Origin: Xanthomonas chitinilytica
GTDB lineage: Bacteria; Pseudomonadota; Gammaproteobacteria; Xanthomonadales; Xanthomonadaceae
Length of the DNA: 64,000 bases
NCBI RefSeq assembly: GCF_026107455.2
Contig: NZ_JAPCHY010000008.1
Location: 1 to 64,000, forward strand
Direction of reading: 5' to 3'
This document shows positions 1 through 6,150 of this stretch, in pieces. Both the position numbers and the translations under genes were made by a program. How positions within the stretch are numbered: the first letter of the stretch is position 1; each line of letters opens with the position of its first letter. A model generated the notes under the pieces. That model had not been told where the DNA came from and searched no databases. It worked only from the letters and a program-made list of their open reading frames with translations.

Positions 1-87
1 GAGCGACCCAAGAAGGTGCTCGGCGGACTGACCCCGAGCGACTACGCCAGCCAGCTGGCATCCGCTACGATTGATCCCGGACTCTAA
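1..87 (+). CDS. IS3-family transposase OrfB, C-terminal fragment
   Basis: Only the last 28 residues are in the window, ending with a TAA at 85-87. The segment contains the typical IS3/IS407 OrfB tail, in which the end of the integrase core (ERPKKVLGGLTPSDYA) is followed by a short variable end. In this family OrfB carries the DDE catalytic core that cuts and joins the element. The fragment is cut by the window edge, so whether the element is intact cannot be judged. Confidence 0.8.
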   Translation, partial: ERPKKVLGGLTPSDYASQLASATIDPGL

Positions 88-115
88 ACCGCCGTGCTAC
101 TGAAGGCGGGGGGAC
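1..115 (+). mobile_element. 3' end of an IS3-family insertion sequence
   Basis: The window opens inside the last codons of an IS3-family OrfB transposase. After its stop codon about 27 bp remain before the sequence becomes integron cassette DNA. The right end is placed near a G-run at about 108-114, because there the reading frame of the leftward cassette protein stops resembling a CxxC zinc-ribbon protein. A G/C-run terminal inverted repeat is usual in the IS407 branch of IS3. The left half of the element lies outside the window, so the exact boundary and target duplication cannot be confirmed. Confidence 0.7.
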
Positions 116-311
116 GTCGAGCCTGGCAGAAGAATTTCGCCTTACCGTTGCGCCAAGCCTCTGCCGTGCGATTGTTGTGCAGTGCCGCGGTTCCGCAGCG
201 CGAGCATTTGAATGATTTCTGCGGCGGCATGCGTTGCGGAATGAGCTTTGCAACGAGCCCGAGTCCGACAAGAGCAGCGACAGCTACGGCAATGATTATT
301 TCGGGACTCAT
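116..311 (-). pseudogene. integron cassette zinc-ribbon protein, 3' end removed by the IS insertion
   Basis: Reading leftward from an ATG at 311, the protein starts with one hydrophobic helix (residues 4-22). It continues into a basic region with a CSRC motif (residues 36-39) and a further Cys in KFFCQ near residue 62. A second cysteine pair would be expected to complete a zinc ribbon, but after residue about 64 the frame enters the IS end and runs on to a stop at 84. I infer that the insertion removed the second zinc knuckle and this cassette's own attC. Function is unknown. It is the most distal cassette visible. Confidence 0.6.
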
Positions 312-327
312 TGAAGTCTCAGTTTAT

Positions 328-387
328 GCCTAACGCCTGAATTAAGCCGCGCCGCGAAGCGGTGTCGGCTTGAATGAATTGTTAGGC
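328..387 (-). other. attC recombination site
   Basis: A 60-bp imperfect palindrome bounded by GCCTAAC (328-334) and GTTAGGC (381-387), with a central GCCGCGAAGCGG-type stem. It lies downstream of the leftward gene at 400-891 and is therefore that cassette's attC. On the minus strand it reads R''-L''-L'-R', so the array's proximal end lies to the right. Confidence 0.93.
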
Positions 388-399
388 GCTACCTGCCAG

Positions 400-891
400 T
401 TACACCGAGTCATCGTTGTGCTCTGCCCAAACAGCAGAGGCCTCCCCGTGTGAATCGACTCCTCGGAAGAACGCCTCACCAAGTGCCTGATAATCAGGGA
501 TGCCGTCACCTTGCCACTCAACAAACTTGGGGCGATGAACCGCAAATCCATTGGGGGACTCCACATTGCGATATGGAACGGCCATTGTGAGAGTGGCGGC
601 AGGGGAGGAATAGGAGCGGACAATCACGAATAGTGCATCGGTCCGACCGGTAGGCAGAGCTATGTATCCGTCATACACCAACGCAGCGCGGTCAGACTGG
701 TCTGGGTTTGACTCAAGATGCGTCTGAGCTTGAGCAACACCGTCCTCAAGCTGAGCAGTTGCAAAGCGAAGCATGTTACGGCCATTGGCCGCGGACTCCT
801 GAGCCAGCATAGGAACTAAGGGTTCTCCGTCTGACACGCACCAGATACCGTGTGCAGCAAAGAATCCAGCAAGCTCAACTGCACGTTCCAT
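400..891 (-). CDS. cassette-encoded hypothetical protein (163 aa)
   Basis: Starts at an ATG preceded by AGGAGAG about 6 nt upstream, just inside the cassette boundary at 908. The 163-residue product is soluble, with no signal peptide and no membrane helix. It is acidic in the C-terminal half and has alternating alpha/beta character. I do not recognise a family or a catalytic motif. It fills its cassette almost exactly (attC to attC), which supports it as the real gene. Function unknown. Confidence 0.8.
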   Translation of the reverse strand: MERAVELAGFFAAHGIWCVSDGEPLVPMLAQESAANGRNMLRFATAQLEDGVAQAQTHLESNPDQSDRAALVYDGYIALPTGRTDALFVIVRSYSSPAATLTMAVPYRNVESPNGFAVHRPKFVEWQGDGIPDYQALGEAFFRGVDSHGEASAVWAEHNDDSV

Positions 892-907
892 GTAACTCTC
901 CTGTGGC

Positions 908-967
908 GCCTAACGCCTGAGTTAAGCCGCGCCGCGAAGCGGCGTCGGCTTGGACGAATTGTTAGGG
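908..967 (-). other. attC recombination site
   Basis: 60-bp attC of the cassette carrying 962-1243, bounded by GCCTAAC (908-914) and GTTAGGG (961-967). The inner stem is the common GCGCCGCGAAGCGGCG type. The last base of the outer core departs from the GTTRRRY consensus. Confidence 0.92.
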
Positions 968-1243
968 CGCAGACCGACGATTGATGAGCGCACGAGCAAT
1001 GGCTCCAACAATGCTGCCGGCTGCCATGCCCATAATTAAGCCCATCGTGAGTTTGCCGTAGGCGAAATGCCCAATGGATCCACCTGCCAGAAGCCCCAGG
1101 AGAGCTAGCACGCGCCAGACAAGCTGCCCCCGACTCTGCAAGTAAGCAGAGCGTAACTGCGCGGTCGCTGCCACGCTCCGTTGCCGCTCTACCTGCGGTT
1201 GCAGCAGCGCGTCCGCAGCGGCTTCGGTTTGCTCCCTTTTCAC
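962..1243 (-). CDS. cassette-encoded small membrane protein (93 aa)
   Basis: GTG start at 1243 with AAAGGAG about 8 nt upstream. The TAA stop falls inside the core of the attC (962-964), as is common in compact cassettes. The N-terminal 40 residues are polar and rich in Gln, Arg and Ala, and look helical. Residues about 43-88 form two hydrophobic segments rich in Gly and Ala, and the end is basic. This predicts an inner-membrane protein with a cytoplasmic N-terminal helix. No family recognised. Confidence 0.75.
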   Translation of the reverse strand: MKREQTEAAADALLQPQVERQRSVAATAQLRSAYLQSRGQLVWRVLALLGLLAGGSIGHFAYGKLTMGLIMGMAAGSIVGAIARALINRRSAP

Positions 1244-1268
1244 GCTTGCTACTCCTTTGGCTTCTGCG

Positions 1269-1328
1269 CCCTAACGCTTGAATTAAGCCGACTTGCGAAG
1301 CAAGTTCGGCTTGAATGAATTGTTGGGC
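1269..1328 (-). other. attC recombination site (divergent central stem)
   Basis: Bounded by CCCTAAC (1269-1275) and GTTGGGC (1322-1328). The central stem is ACTTGCGAAGCAAGT rather than the GCGCCGCGAAGCGGCG seen in its neighbours, but base pairing is kept. It belongs to the cassette with 1339-2151. Confidence 0.9.
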
Positions 1329-1338
1329 GGCAGCCGCA

Positions 1339-2151
1339 TCATTGCACTCCAAGTGGCAAGTCTTGCATAGCCACTAGCCTCAACGCGCTTTTTGCTGCGG
1401 AAGAAGGGGCAGCACACTTTGTCTTGAAAACGACCAGTCGCTTCAGGCTATTCATTCCTAGAATGAAATCCCAGTCATGAACCGGGGCGCACGCCTCAAT
1501 AACAATTCCTTCCACGCTTTCCGGAATTGAGTCGTAGGCAAACACGTCTCTCCCGACATTCTTCAGCTCTATCTCTTTAAGAGACTTTAGTCGTGGCAAT
1601 TTTCTTAGATTTCTCGCGTAAATGATTTCTAGATCAGTCAGGTGATCCATCTCGCTCATGAAATCAATAGATTCACCGCGAAACCCAACCAGTTCTAGCT
1701 TTTCGACACTTTGTGGCAATGGGAATGGATTGGCGTTCTTGGCGATGCCAATCTCATAAAGGTATGCATTTTTCAGAGAAGTCAAGGACTCGAGCCCTGA
1801 AGATTTAGGATGCCAGTGGTAGCAAATTGTCTGCAGCGTTTTAAAAATTGAAAATTCTATAGGAATCTTGCGGCCCACTATTCTCAGGAATTTTGCATGG
1901 CTGATTGGCGATAGCTTTGAACTAGAGAGTTTTTTTGAAAAATCTACGAACTCGAAATGCTCAACTCCTGTCGCATCTTCAAGAAAGCCCCAGTCCGTAA
2001 CATCCTCTCCTTGAACGAAAAGCCCCGCCGGCACCCCTTGATCCAAGAGTTGGCGTGCAAAACATGTGGCTTCGCGCTCCCGCCCTGGAAGCACACGAAC
2101 CAGGTGCTGGTCATGACACCTGAAATCATCAACTCGCAATAGAACCGTCAT
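1339..2151 (-). CDS. cassette-encoded leucine-rich-repeat-like protein (270 aa)
   Basis: The frame stays open upstream into the attC, but the likely start is the ATG at 2151, only 5 bp inside the cassette boundary. The middle and C-terminal parts show irregular repeats such as LPQSVEKLELVGF, MDHLTDLEIIYARNLRKLP and LKSLKEIELKN. These are typical of degenerate leucine-rich repeats with about 22-residue spacing. No signal peptide or membrane helix is visible, so a cytoplasmic binding protein is likely. Local GC is far below the chromosomal level. LRR proteins of this kind occur in immunity and toxin loci, but nothing here proves such a role. Confidence 0.75.
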   Translation of the reverse strand: MTVLLRVDDFRCHDQHLVRVLPGREREATCFARQLLDQGVPAGLFVQGEDVTDWGFLEDATGVEHFEFVDFSKKLSSSKLSPISHAKFLRIVGRKIPIEFSIFKTLQTICYHWHPKSSGLESLTSLKNAYLYEIGIAKNANPFPLPQSVEKLELVGFRGESIDFMSEMDHLTDLEIIYARNLRKLPRLKSLKEIELKNVGRDVFAYDSIPESVEGIVIEACAPVHDWDFILGMNSLKRLVVFKTKCAAPSSAAKSALRLVAMQDLPLGVQ

Positions 2152-2156
2152 ATGCC

Positions 2157-2268
2157 GCCTAACACCTAAGTTAAGCCGAGACGCGTAGTGGAACCAAGCA
2201 CATGGCAAGCTGTATCTGCCATGTGCTTGGTGGAACGAAGCGGCTTCGGCTTGAACGCATTGTTAGGC
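2157..2268 (-). other. attC recombination site, long form with extra hairpin
   Basis: Bounded by GCCTAAC (2157-2163) and GTTAGGC (2262-2268), so 112 bp rather than 60. The variable terminal part contains an additional perfect 14-bp inverted repeat, CCAAGCACATGGCA (2194-2207) and its complement (2217-2230). Outer core boxes and the flanking L boxes are retained, so it should still fold as an attC. It belongs to the cassette with 2263-2889. Confidence 0.88.
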
Positions 2269-2889
2269 ATCACTACTTGCCAGTGAGATGTCGATTTCCG
2301 GATACCGCGCCGCGAATCTGTCTCTATTGATGGCTGGGAGGCGGCTGAGAGACTTGGCAAGTGATGTCCTGATAGAAACATAGTCGCCGGCGAATAGTTG
2401 CGCTGCTTTCGCAGCTCCGAGTGTCCGATAGAAGTAAGAGATGATGTCATACGTCTCTCTCGCATCAATGCTTGGCTCAGCTAGCTTTCTGTGATTCTTC
2501 TTGACGTACTGGTGCACAGCATCAGTTGCACGCTCATCACCGTATGCTGCAATGGCCCAAAGAGCATACGACTTTGCACGATATGAAGGGTCCAACAACT
2601 TCATGGCGTAATACTCAGTTTCCGCCGATCTGGAGATGCGGGCGATGGTTAGCATCGCCGTTGCTTTTATGTCTTGGGACGGATGCGTTGCGAGGGCTTT
2701 GAGGGATGGGATTGACCGTGCGGTACCGCAATCGCGTAGTGCCATAACGGACCAATATACGTCCATCTTTGCCTCATTCCTCTCGATCAGATTCGCGAAG
2801 AAATCTTCTGACCATGAAAATTCCTTGTGACGCCTGCCGAGTGTCTTGGCAATGTCGCGCTTGTCGCTGGGAGAAATCGAGAATGCCAT
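2263..2889 (-). CDS. cassette-encoded HEAT-like helical repeat protein (208 aa)
   Basis: ATG at 2889 lies about 7 bp from the cassette boundary, with no Shine-Dalgarno inside the cassette. The TAA stop (2263-2265) is within the attC core. The protein is all-helical. Residues 45-130 contain repeats of the HEAT/PBS-lyase type (for example ARSIPSLKALATHPSQDIKA and AKSYALWAIAAYGDERATDA). There are no membrane segments. Such repeats form solenoids that bind proteins or nucleic acids. I cannot name a function. Confidence 0.75.
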   Translation of the reverse strand: MAFSISPSDKRDIAKTLGRRHKEFSWSEDFFANLIERNEAKMDVYWSVMALRDCGTARSIPSLKALATHPSQDIKATAMLTIARISRSAETEYYAMKLLDPSYRAKSYALWAIAAYGDERATDAVHQYVKKNHRKLAEPSIDARETYDIISYFYRTLGAAKAAQLFAGDYVSIRTSLAKSLSRLPAINRDRFAARYPEIDISLASSDA

Positions 2890-2896
2890 GGGTGAT

Positions 2897-2956
2897 GCCT
2901 AACGCCTGAATTAAGCCGCGCCGCGAAGCGGCGTCGGCTTGAATGAATTGTTAGGC
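2897..2956 (-). other. attC recombination site
   Basis: 60-bp site bounded by GCCTAAC (2897-2903) and GTTAGGC (2950-2956), with the common GCGCCGCGAAGCGGCG stem. It belongs to the cassette with 2958-3296. Confidence 0.93.
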
Positions 2957-2957
2957 C

Positions 2958-3296
2958 CTAGCCGACCACCCGCAATGCGAGTGCCGACTGATAGACCTTG
3001 CCTGCCAGTGTATCAACGTCCTCCATGCCGGATATCAGCTCAAGGGCTCCACCCGAGCCAATCCTTGTCACTGGTGCATAGTCATTGAAGCTGCCGGCGC
3101 CACCGTAAACACACATGGTTGAGCCAGAAAGCTCATTGAGTTGTTGCTGAGTAAATCCGTGAGCCAGCAACTCTCGGGTTGTGGCGAGACAGCTCTCGAA
3201 ATGCCGCCCCCAGTTGCACAATGGATCAAGAGATAGCATGGCTATGAGCTGCTCCAAGTGCTTCTCAAGGCGGCCCAACTGCTGATGTCTTTCCAT
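2958..3296 (-). CDS. cassette-encoded small protein of unknown function (112 aa)
   Basis: The open frame extends through the upstream attC, but the plausible start is the ATG at 3296, 2 bp from the attC, giving a protein that begins MERHQQLGRLEKHLEQL. The product is helical and soluble. Residues 30-60 are rich in Leu and Gln, and a glycine-rich segment near residue 70 reads YGGAGSFNDY. I believe related proteins are common in proteobacterial cassettes and in scattered chromosomal loci, but I cannot assign a role. Initiation must rely on upstream attC sequence or on translational coupling. Confidence 0.75.
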   Translation of the reverse strand: MERHQQLGRLEKHLEQLIAMLSLDPLCNWGRHFESCLATTRELLAHGFTQQQLNELSGSTMCVYGGAGSFNDYAPVTRIGSGGALELISGMEDVDTLAGKVYQSALALRVVG

Positions 3297-3298
3297 AA

Positions 3299-3358
3299 GC
3301 CTAACACCTGAGTTAAGCCGCGCCGCGAAGCGGCGTCGGCTTGAACGAATTGTTAGGG
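3299..3358 (-). other. attC recombination site
   Basis: 60-bp site bounded by GCCTAAC (3299-3305) and GTTAGGG (3352-3358), with the common stem. It closes the very short cassette 3359-3551. Confidence 0.92.
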
Positions 3359-3551
3359 CGAGATTGGCCCATGACCTTGCGAGTTGCAAGTGAAGGCAGG
3401 GCCGCCGCAGCTTGACGAGGACGGCCCGTGAGCGCGGCCAGGAACGTTGAGCGCGAGAGTGGGGCTAGCCTTTCACGATGCCCAACATCACAACCGCAAG
3501 AAGCTCTGAGATAAGCGCGATTGACCAATTTCAAAGTCTTGCGCCAACTCG
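3359..3551 (-). other. short cassette without a convincing gene
   Basis: This cassette holds only about 190 bp between attC sites. The only leftward frame starts at 3534 and runs straight through the attC into its palindrome (ending in PNNSFKPTPLRGAA, the usual translation of this attC type). It has no recognisable domain and no good start. The cassette may be non-coding, may carry a promoter or small RNA, or may encode a peptide of up to 73 residues. Confidence 0.5.
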
Positions 3552-3612
3552 ACCTAACGCCTGAGTTAAGCCGCGCTGCGATAGCAGCGTCGGCTTGAAT
3601 GAGTTGTTAGGC
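3552..3612 (-). other. attC recombination site (divergent stem)
   Basis: Bounded by ACCTAAC (3552-3558) and GTTAGGC (3606-3612). The central stem is CGCTGCGATAGCAGCG, so its loop and stem bases differ from the neighbours while pairing is kept. It belongs to the cassette at about 3613-3892. Confidence 0.9.
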
Positions 3613-3661
3613 AGCGGTGGCCGATGGACTTGCCGCCGGCCAATGCTGCCTGCTTGGAACA

Positions 3662-3871
3662 TCACAACGGCGGCCGATGATGCCACAGCCCGCAAGACGG
3701 GCATGCCCGGCGAAGCCTGTCGCGTGGAGCCACCGAAGCCAAATGCAAAGCGAGTGTGGCGAACCTGAAATCAAGGCCGAAGTCGTAAGCTTGCCGATGC
3801 TGGGAGGGGCAAAGAACGGTGGCCGGAGCCGACCGGAAAGCAGCCAGTGGATTTGCCGAAGCAGGAACCAC
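3662..3871 (-). pseudogene. degenerate copy of the cassette membrane-protein frame found at 4275-4598
   Basis: The DNA of this cassette is clearly related to the cassette at 4333-4616. The frame beginning at 3871 shares blocks with it (SAN.LA..RSAP.TVL..SQHRQ and ATL.L.LASV.PR), but after the proline-arginine the two copies go out of frame. The hydrophobic second half of the other copy is then lost. A small indel near the middle explains this. It could instead be that the whole cassette family is non-coding. Confidence 0.4.
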
Positions 3872-3892
3872 CCTGAACTTTGCCCCATTGCG

Positions 3893-3952
3893 GCCTAACG
3901 CCTGAGCTAAGCCGTGCCGCGAAGCGGCGTCGGCTGGAATGAATTGTTAGGT
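3893..3952 (-). other. attC recombination site
   Basis: 60-bp site bounded by GCCTAAC (3893-3899) and GTTAGGT (3946-3952). The stem GTGCCGCGAAGCGGCG is a one-base variant of the common form. It belongs to the cassette with 3974-4264. Confidence 0.92.
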
Positions 3953-3973
3953 TGGCGGCGCGGCCTGCCCAGA

Positions 3974-4264
3974 TCAACAGCGAACGCTTACATAGTGCTT
4001 TGCACACTCGATGCTGTGAAGCGCGCCCATGCCGTTGCGATGTAACTGCAAAGTTGGGTTGGCTTTAGCAACACTTGCTGCAAGCGCCTCAGGGAGCGAT
4101 CCAGACAAGAAAACTACTGCTTCCGGAGACTTGTAGTTTACGAGCCCGACGGCTTGGATGACTGTTCCATGCTTTGCCACCTCGGCTAGCAAACGTTCTA
4201 AGTGAGGGCAAATCCAATGTCCGTACTCCTCATTGCGAAGCCACTGGTAGATTGAGGAATCCAT
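3974..4264 (-). CDS. cassette-encoded hypothetical protein (96 aa)
   Basis: ATG at 4264, 9 bp inside the boundary, with no clear ribosome site. The 96-residue product has mixed alpha/beta character and no membrane helix. It contains a repeated VxxAN/VxY pattern in the middle (AVGLVNYKSPEAVVFLSGSL) and ends in Cys. No family recognised. The gene occupies nearly the entire cassette, which supports it as the coding frame. Confidence 0.7.
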   Translation of the reverse strand: MDSSIYQWLRNEEYGHWICPHLERLLAEVAKHGTVIQAVGLVNYKSPEAVVFLSGSLPEALAASVAKANPTLQLHRNGMGALHSIECAKHYVSVRC

Positions 4265-4272
4265 GCTCTGGA

Positions 4273-4332
4273 GCCTAACGCCTGAAATAAGCCGCGTCGC
4301 GAAGCGACGTCGGCTTGATTGAGTTGTTAGGC
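4273..4332 (-). other. attC recombination site
   Basis: 60-bp site bounded by GCCTAAC (4273-4279) and GTTAGGC (4326-4332). The stem GCGTCGCGAAGCGACG is a compensated variant of the common one. It belongs to the cassette at 4333-4616. Confidence 0.92.
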
Positions 4333-4598
4333 AGCAATTGGGCCGATACAGGTGACGTGCCTAAACTGCTGCCTGCTTTGAACAGCGTAACGAAGGCCGA
4401 TGATGCCACAGCCGCCAAGATGAGGCTTGCCCGGTAAGGCTGGAAGCGTGGAACCACCGAAGCCAAGAGCAAACCGAGTGTGGCGAGCGTGACGCCAAGG
4501 CCGAAGCCGTGAACTTGCCGATGCTGAGAACGGTAAAGAACGGTGACCGGAGCCGACCGGTAAACAGCCAGCAGATTTGCCGAATCAGGAACCACCAC
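4275..4598 (-). CDS. possible cassette-encoded small membrane protein
   Basis: GTG start at 4598. The first 80 or so residues lie inside the cassette, and the tail is translation of the attC. Residues about 32-45 and 54-67 are strongly hydrophobic (LGVTLATLGLLLASV and LILAAVASSAFVTL), which predicts two membrane helices and favours this frame. A competing leftward frame at 4361-4612 is less protein-like. A related cassette lies at 3613-3892 with a broken frame. Coding status is uncertain. Confidence 0.35.
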   Translation of the reverse strand: MVVPDSANLLAVYRSAPVTVLYRSQHRQVHGFGLGVTLATLGLLLASVVPRFQPYRASLILAAVASSAFVTLFKAGSSLGTSPVSAQLLPNNSIKPTSLRDAAYFRR

Positions 4599-4616
4599 TC
4601 AACTTTTACCAATGCG

Positions 4617-4676
4617 GCCTAACGCCTGAATTAAGCCGCGCCGCGAAGCGGCGTCGGCTTGAATGAATTGTTATGC
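4617..4676 (-). other. attC recombination site of the Thoeris-like cassette
   Basis: 60-bp site bounded by GCCTAAC (4617-4623) and GTTATGC (4670-4676), with the common stem. It sits 25 bp downstream of the caspase-like gene and closes the two-gene cassette 4677-6080. Confidence 0.93.
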
Positions 4677-4701
4677 CTCGCACACTACATGCAGAAGCTT
4701 G

Positions 4702-5688
4702 CTAAATGAGCTCCTTTGCGGCTAGCCGTCGGTAGTGTTCGCCTAGAGCCGTGAGGCGGACCGTTTTACTTTCCATAGCAGCGTGCCACATGTGTGGCGC
4801 TCCTTCGGGTGCGACAAGCCCTACATGATTGTATTTCTGAAGGATTTTGAAGATCGCGTTGTGGTCAGGGTCTGGCGCTGGAATGCCTTGAGGGTCTGTG
4901 GCCCAAGTTTCATGCCGCTCGGGCTCATACGTCGGATCAAGTTGGAACTGAAATCCAGCGTCTGGGAAAAGCTCTGAAATTCGGCGAAGTTCCGCAAGTT
5001 CCAAGGGAGGTTGCACTTTCCGCAAAGAAACGAAACGTTTGACGTTGGTTTTGAAGACAGGCCGTTGCGCCCATGGCCCGAGAGATTGGTCTACGTGTGC
5101 ATAGACGCCACCTGGCGTCACATCTCCGACTAGGTTTGCAGCAGCACCACCGAGTGCATCGACTAACAGGCTTGTAAAGACACCCGCCCCATCTTCTTCG
5201 GTCGCATACTGTTCCGCAGTCGAAGCGGTGAGGATGGTCACTCCATCGCTGATCTCTGCAACCTTCTGCTGCAATGCGCTTCCTCCCGCGACGCCGCTAT
5301 GACAACTATCGAGAATGATCACGCGATTCTGCATCTTCGATTGGTTGGCCATTGTCATGATCTCGGCCAACGGCACGCCATCATTTCCGGTTTTTACGTC
5401 GGAAGAGCAAAGGTAACCACCTGTTGCCTCAATGTGCCCATGCCCGGCAAAGTAGAAGAGTGCAACTTCACCGTCACCAGAAAAAAGGCTTTCAATAGCT
5501 TGTCGAAGTTCATCGCGCTCCACCAGATCATTTGGTCCTGTGGCAGTTAAATGCTTCACCCCGAAATTCACCGATCCATCCGCGTGCCGATCAAGCATGG
5601 CCTTAACCGCGAACGAATCGTTCACGCACCCATAAAGTGGTGAGACGTTGGCGTAGCTGTCGATACCGACTACGAGTGCTTTGCGCAT
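4702..5688 (-). CDS. caspase-like (C14 family) protease, probable Thoeris effector
   Basis: 328 residues. The N-terminal about 220 residues are a caspase/metacaspase fold. It begins [10 protein letters not shown], has the catalytic histidine in YFAGHGH (His83) and the catalytic cysteine in ILDSCHSG (Cys129), and both residues of the dyad are intact. The C-terminal about 100 residues (from about 225) match no family I know and may sense the signal. The start codon overlaps the stop of the TIR gene (TAATG), so the two are translationally coupled. In caspase-type Thoeris, as I recall it, a TIR-made cyclic nucleotide switches on such a protease, which then degrades host proteins during phage infection. 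That role here is inferred from gene pairing and intact active sites. Confidence 0.88.
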   Translation of the reverse strand: MRKALVVGIDSYANVSPLYGCVNDSFAVKAMLDRHADGSVNFGVKHLTATGPNDLVERDELRQAIESLFSGDGEVALFYFAGHGHIEATGGYLCSSDVKTGNDGVPLAEIMTMANQSKMQNRVIILDSCHSGVAGGSALQQKVAEISDGVTILTASTAEQYATEEDGAGVFTSLLVDALGGAAANLVGDVTPGGVYAHVDQSLGPWAQRPVFKTNVKRFVSLRKVQPPLELAELRRISELFPDAGFQFQLDPTYEPERHETWATDPQGIPAPDPDHNAIFKILQKYNHVGLVAPEGAPHMWHAAMESKTVRLTALGEHYRRLAAKELI

Positions 5689-6059
5689 TAGAGGCTATCA
5701 ATCCAGGCTGCGATGTTGTCCCAAGTCCAGACCATCGTATTCACGCCGGCAAGATCAGTGCGATCCTCCTTGTAGGCCCAGATGCCACGAATTTTTTTCT
5801 TCTCTTCCTTGGCGCATTGAATCTCCCACTTCTGACCGCTGGAGTTGAGGGAGTTCTTGCTGACGATTACGAGTACGCCATCGGAGCGAAGAATGCGGGT
5901 TCGCACTTTCTTCTTCCACTCTTCGTCGTAAGCCTCTTTGACCGACATGTCCACGTACTCGAAGGGCGAGTCGGTATGCAAGGACTGTCCTTTGATCATG
6001 TTGCGGATGTTCTCATCCTCGATTGCAAAAGCTACGAAGACAACTTTCTTGTCAGCCAT
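5688..6059 (-). CDS. thsB: TIR-like protein of the ThsB/MTH538 (DUF1863) type
   Basis: 123 residues, a single compact domain. It opens with a beta strand ([12 protein letters not shown]) as in ThsB-type TIR proteins. It has the fourth strand [14 protein letters not shown] followed by QKWEIQCA, where Glu79 sits at the position of the catalytic glutamate of NAD-consuming TIR domains. AGGAG lies 6 nt before the ATG, and the start is 21 bp inside the cassette boundary. The gene is first in the cassette and overlaps the caspase-like gene by one base. Known ThsB proteins sense phage and convert NAD+ into a cyclic ADP-ribose isomer that activates the partner effector. I infer the same here. Confidence 0.85.
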   Translation of the reverse strand: MADKKVVFVAFAIEDENIRNMIKGQSLHTDSPFEYVDMSVKEAYDEEWKKKVRTRILRSDGVLVIVSKNSLNSSGQKWEIQCAKEEKKKIRGIWAYKEDRTDLAGVNTMVWTWDNIAAWIDSL

Positions 6060-6080
6060 GATGAACTCCTGTGATTAGAG

Positions 6081-6140
6081 GCATAACGCCTGAATTAAGC
6101 CGCGCCGCGAAGCGGCGTCGGCTTGAATGAATTGTTAGCC
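6081..6140 (-). other. attC recombination site
   Basis: 60-bp site bounded by GCATAAC (6081-6087) and GTTAGCC (6134-6140), with the common stem. It belongs to the first cassette (6151-6576). Its outer core also forms the 5' boundary of the TIR/caspase cassette. Confidence 0.93.
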
Positions 6141-6150
6141 GTCACTTGGA

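Noticed and set aside
3617-3898. A plus-strand frame in the cassette at 3613-3892
   Set aside because: All other cassette genes read leftward, and the related cassette at 4333-4616 does not keep this frame open.
328-6140. Regularly spaced repeats as a CRISPR array
   Set aside because: Spacing is irregular and gene-sized, and the repeats are attC palindromes with recombination core heptamers.
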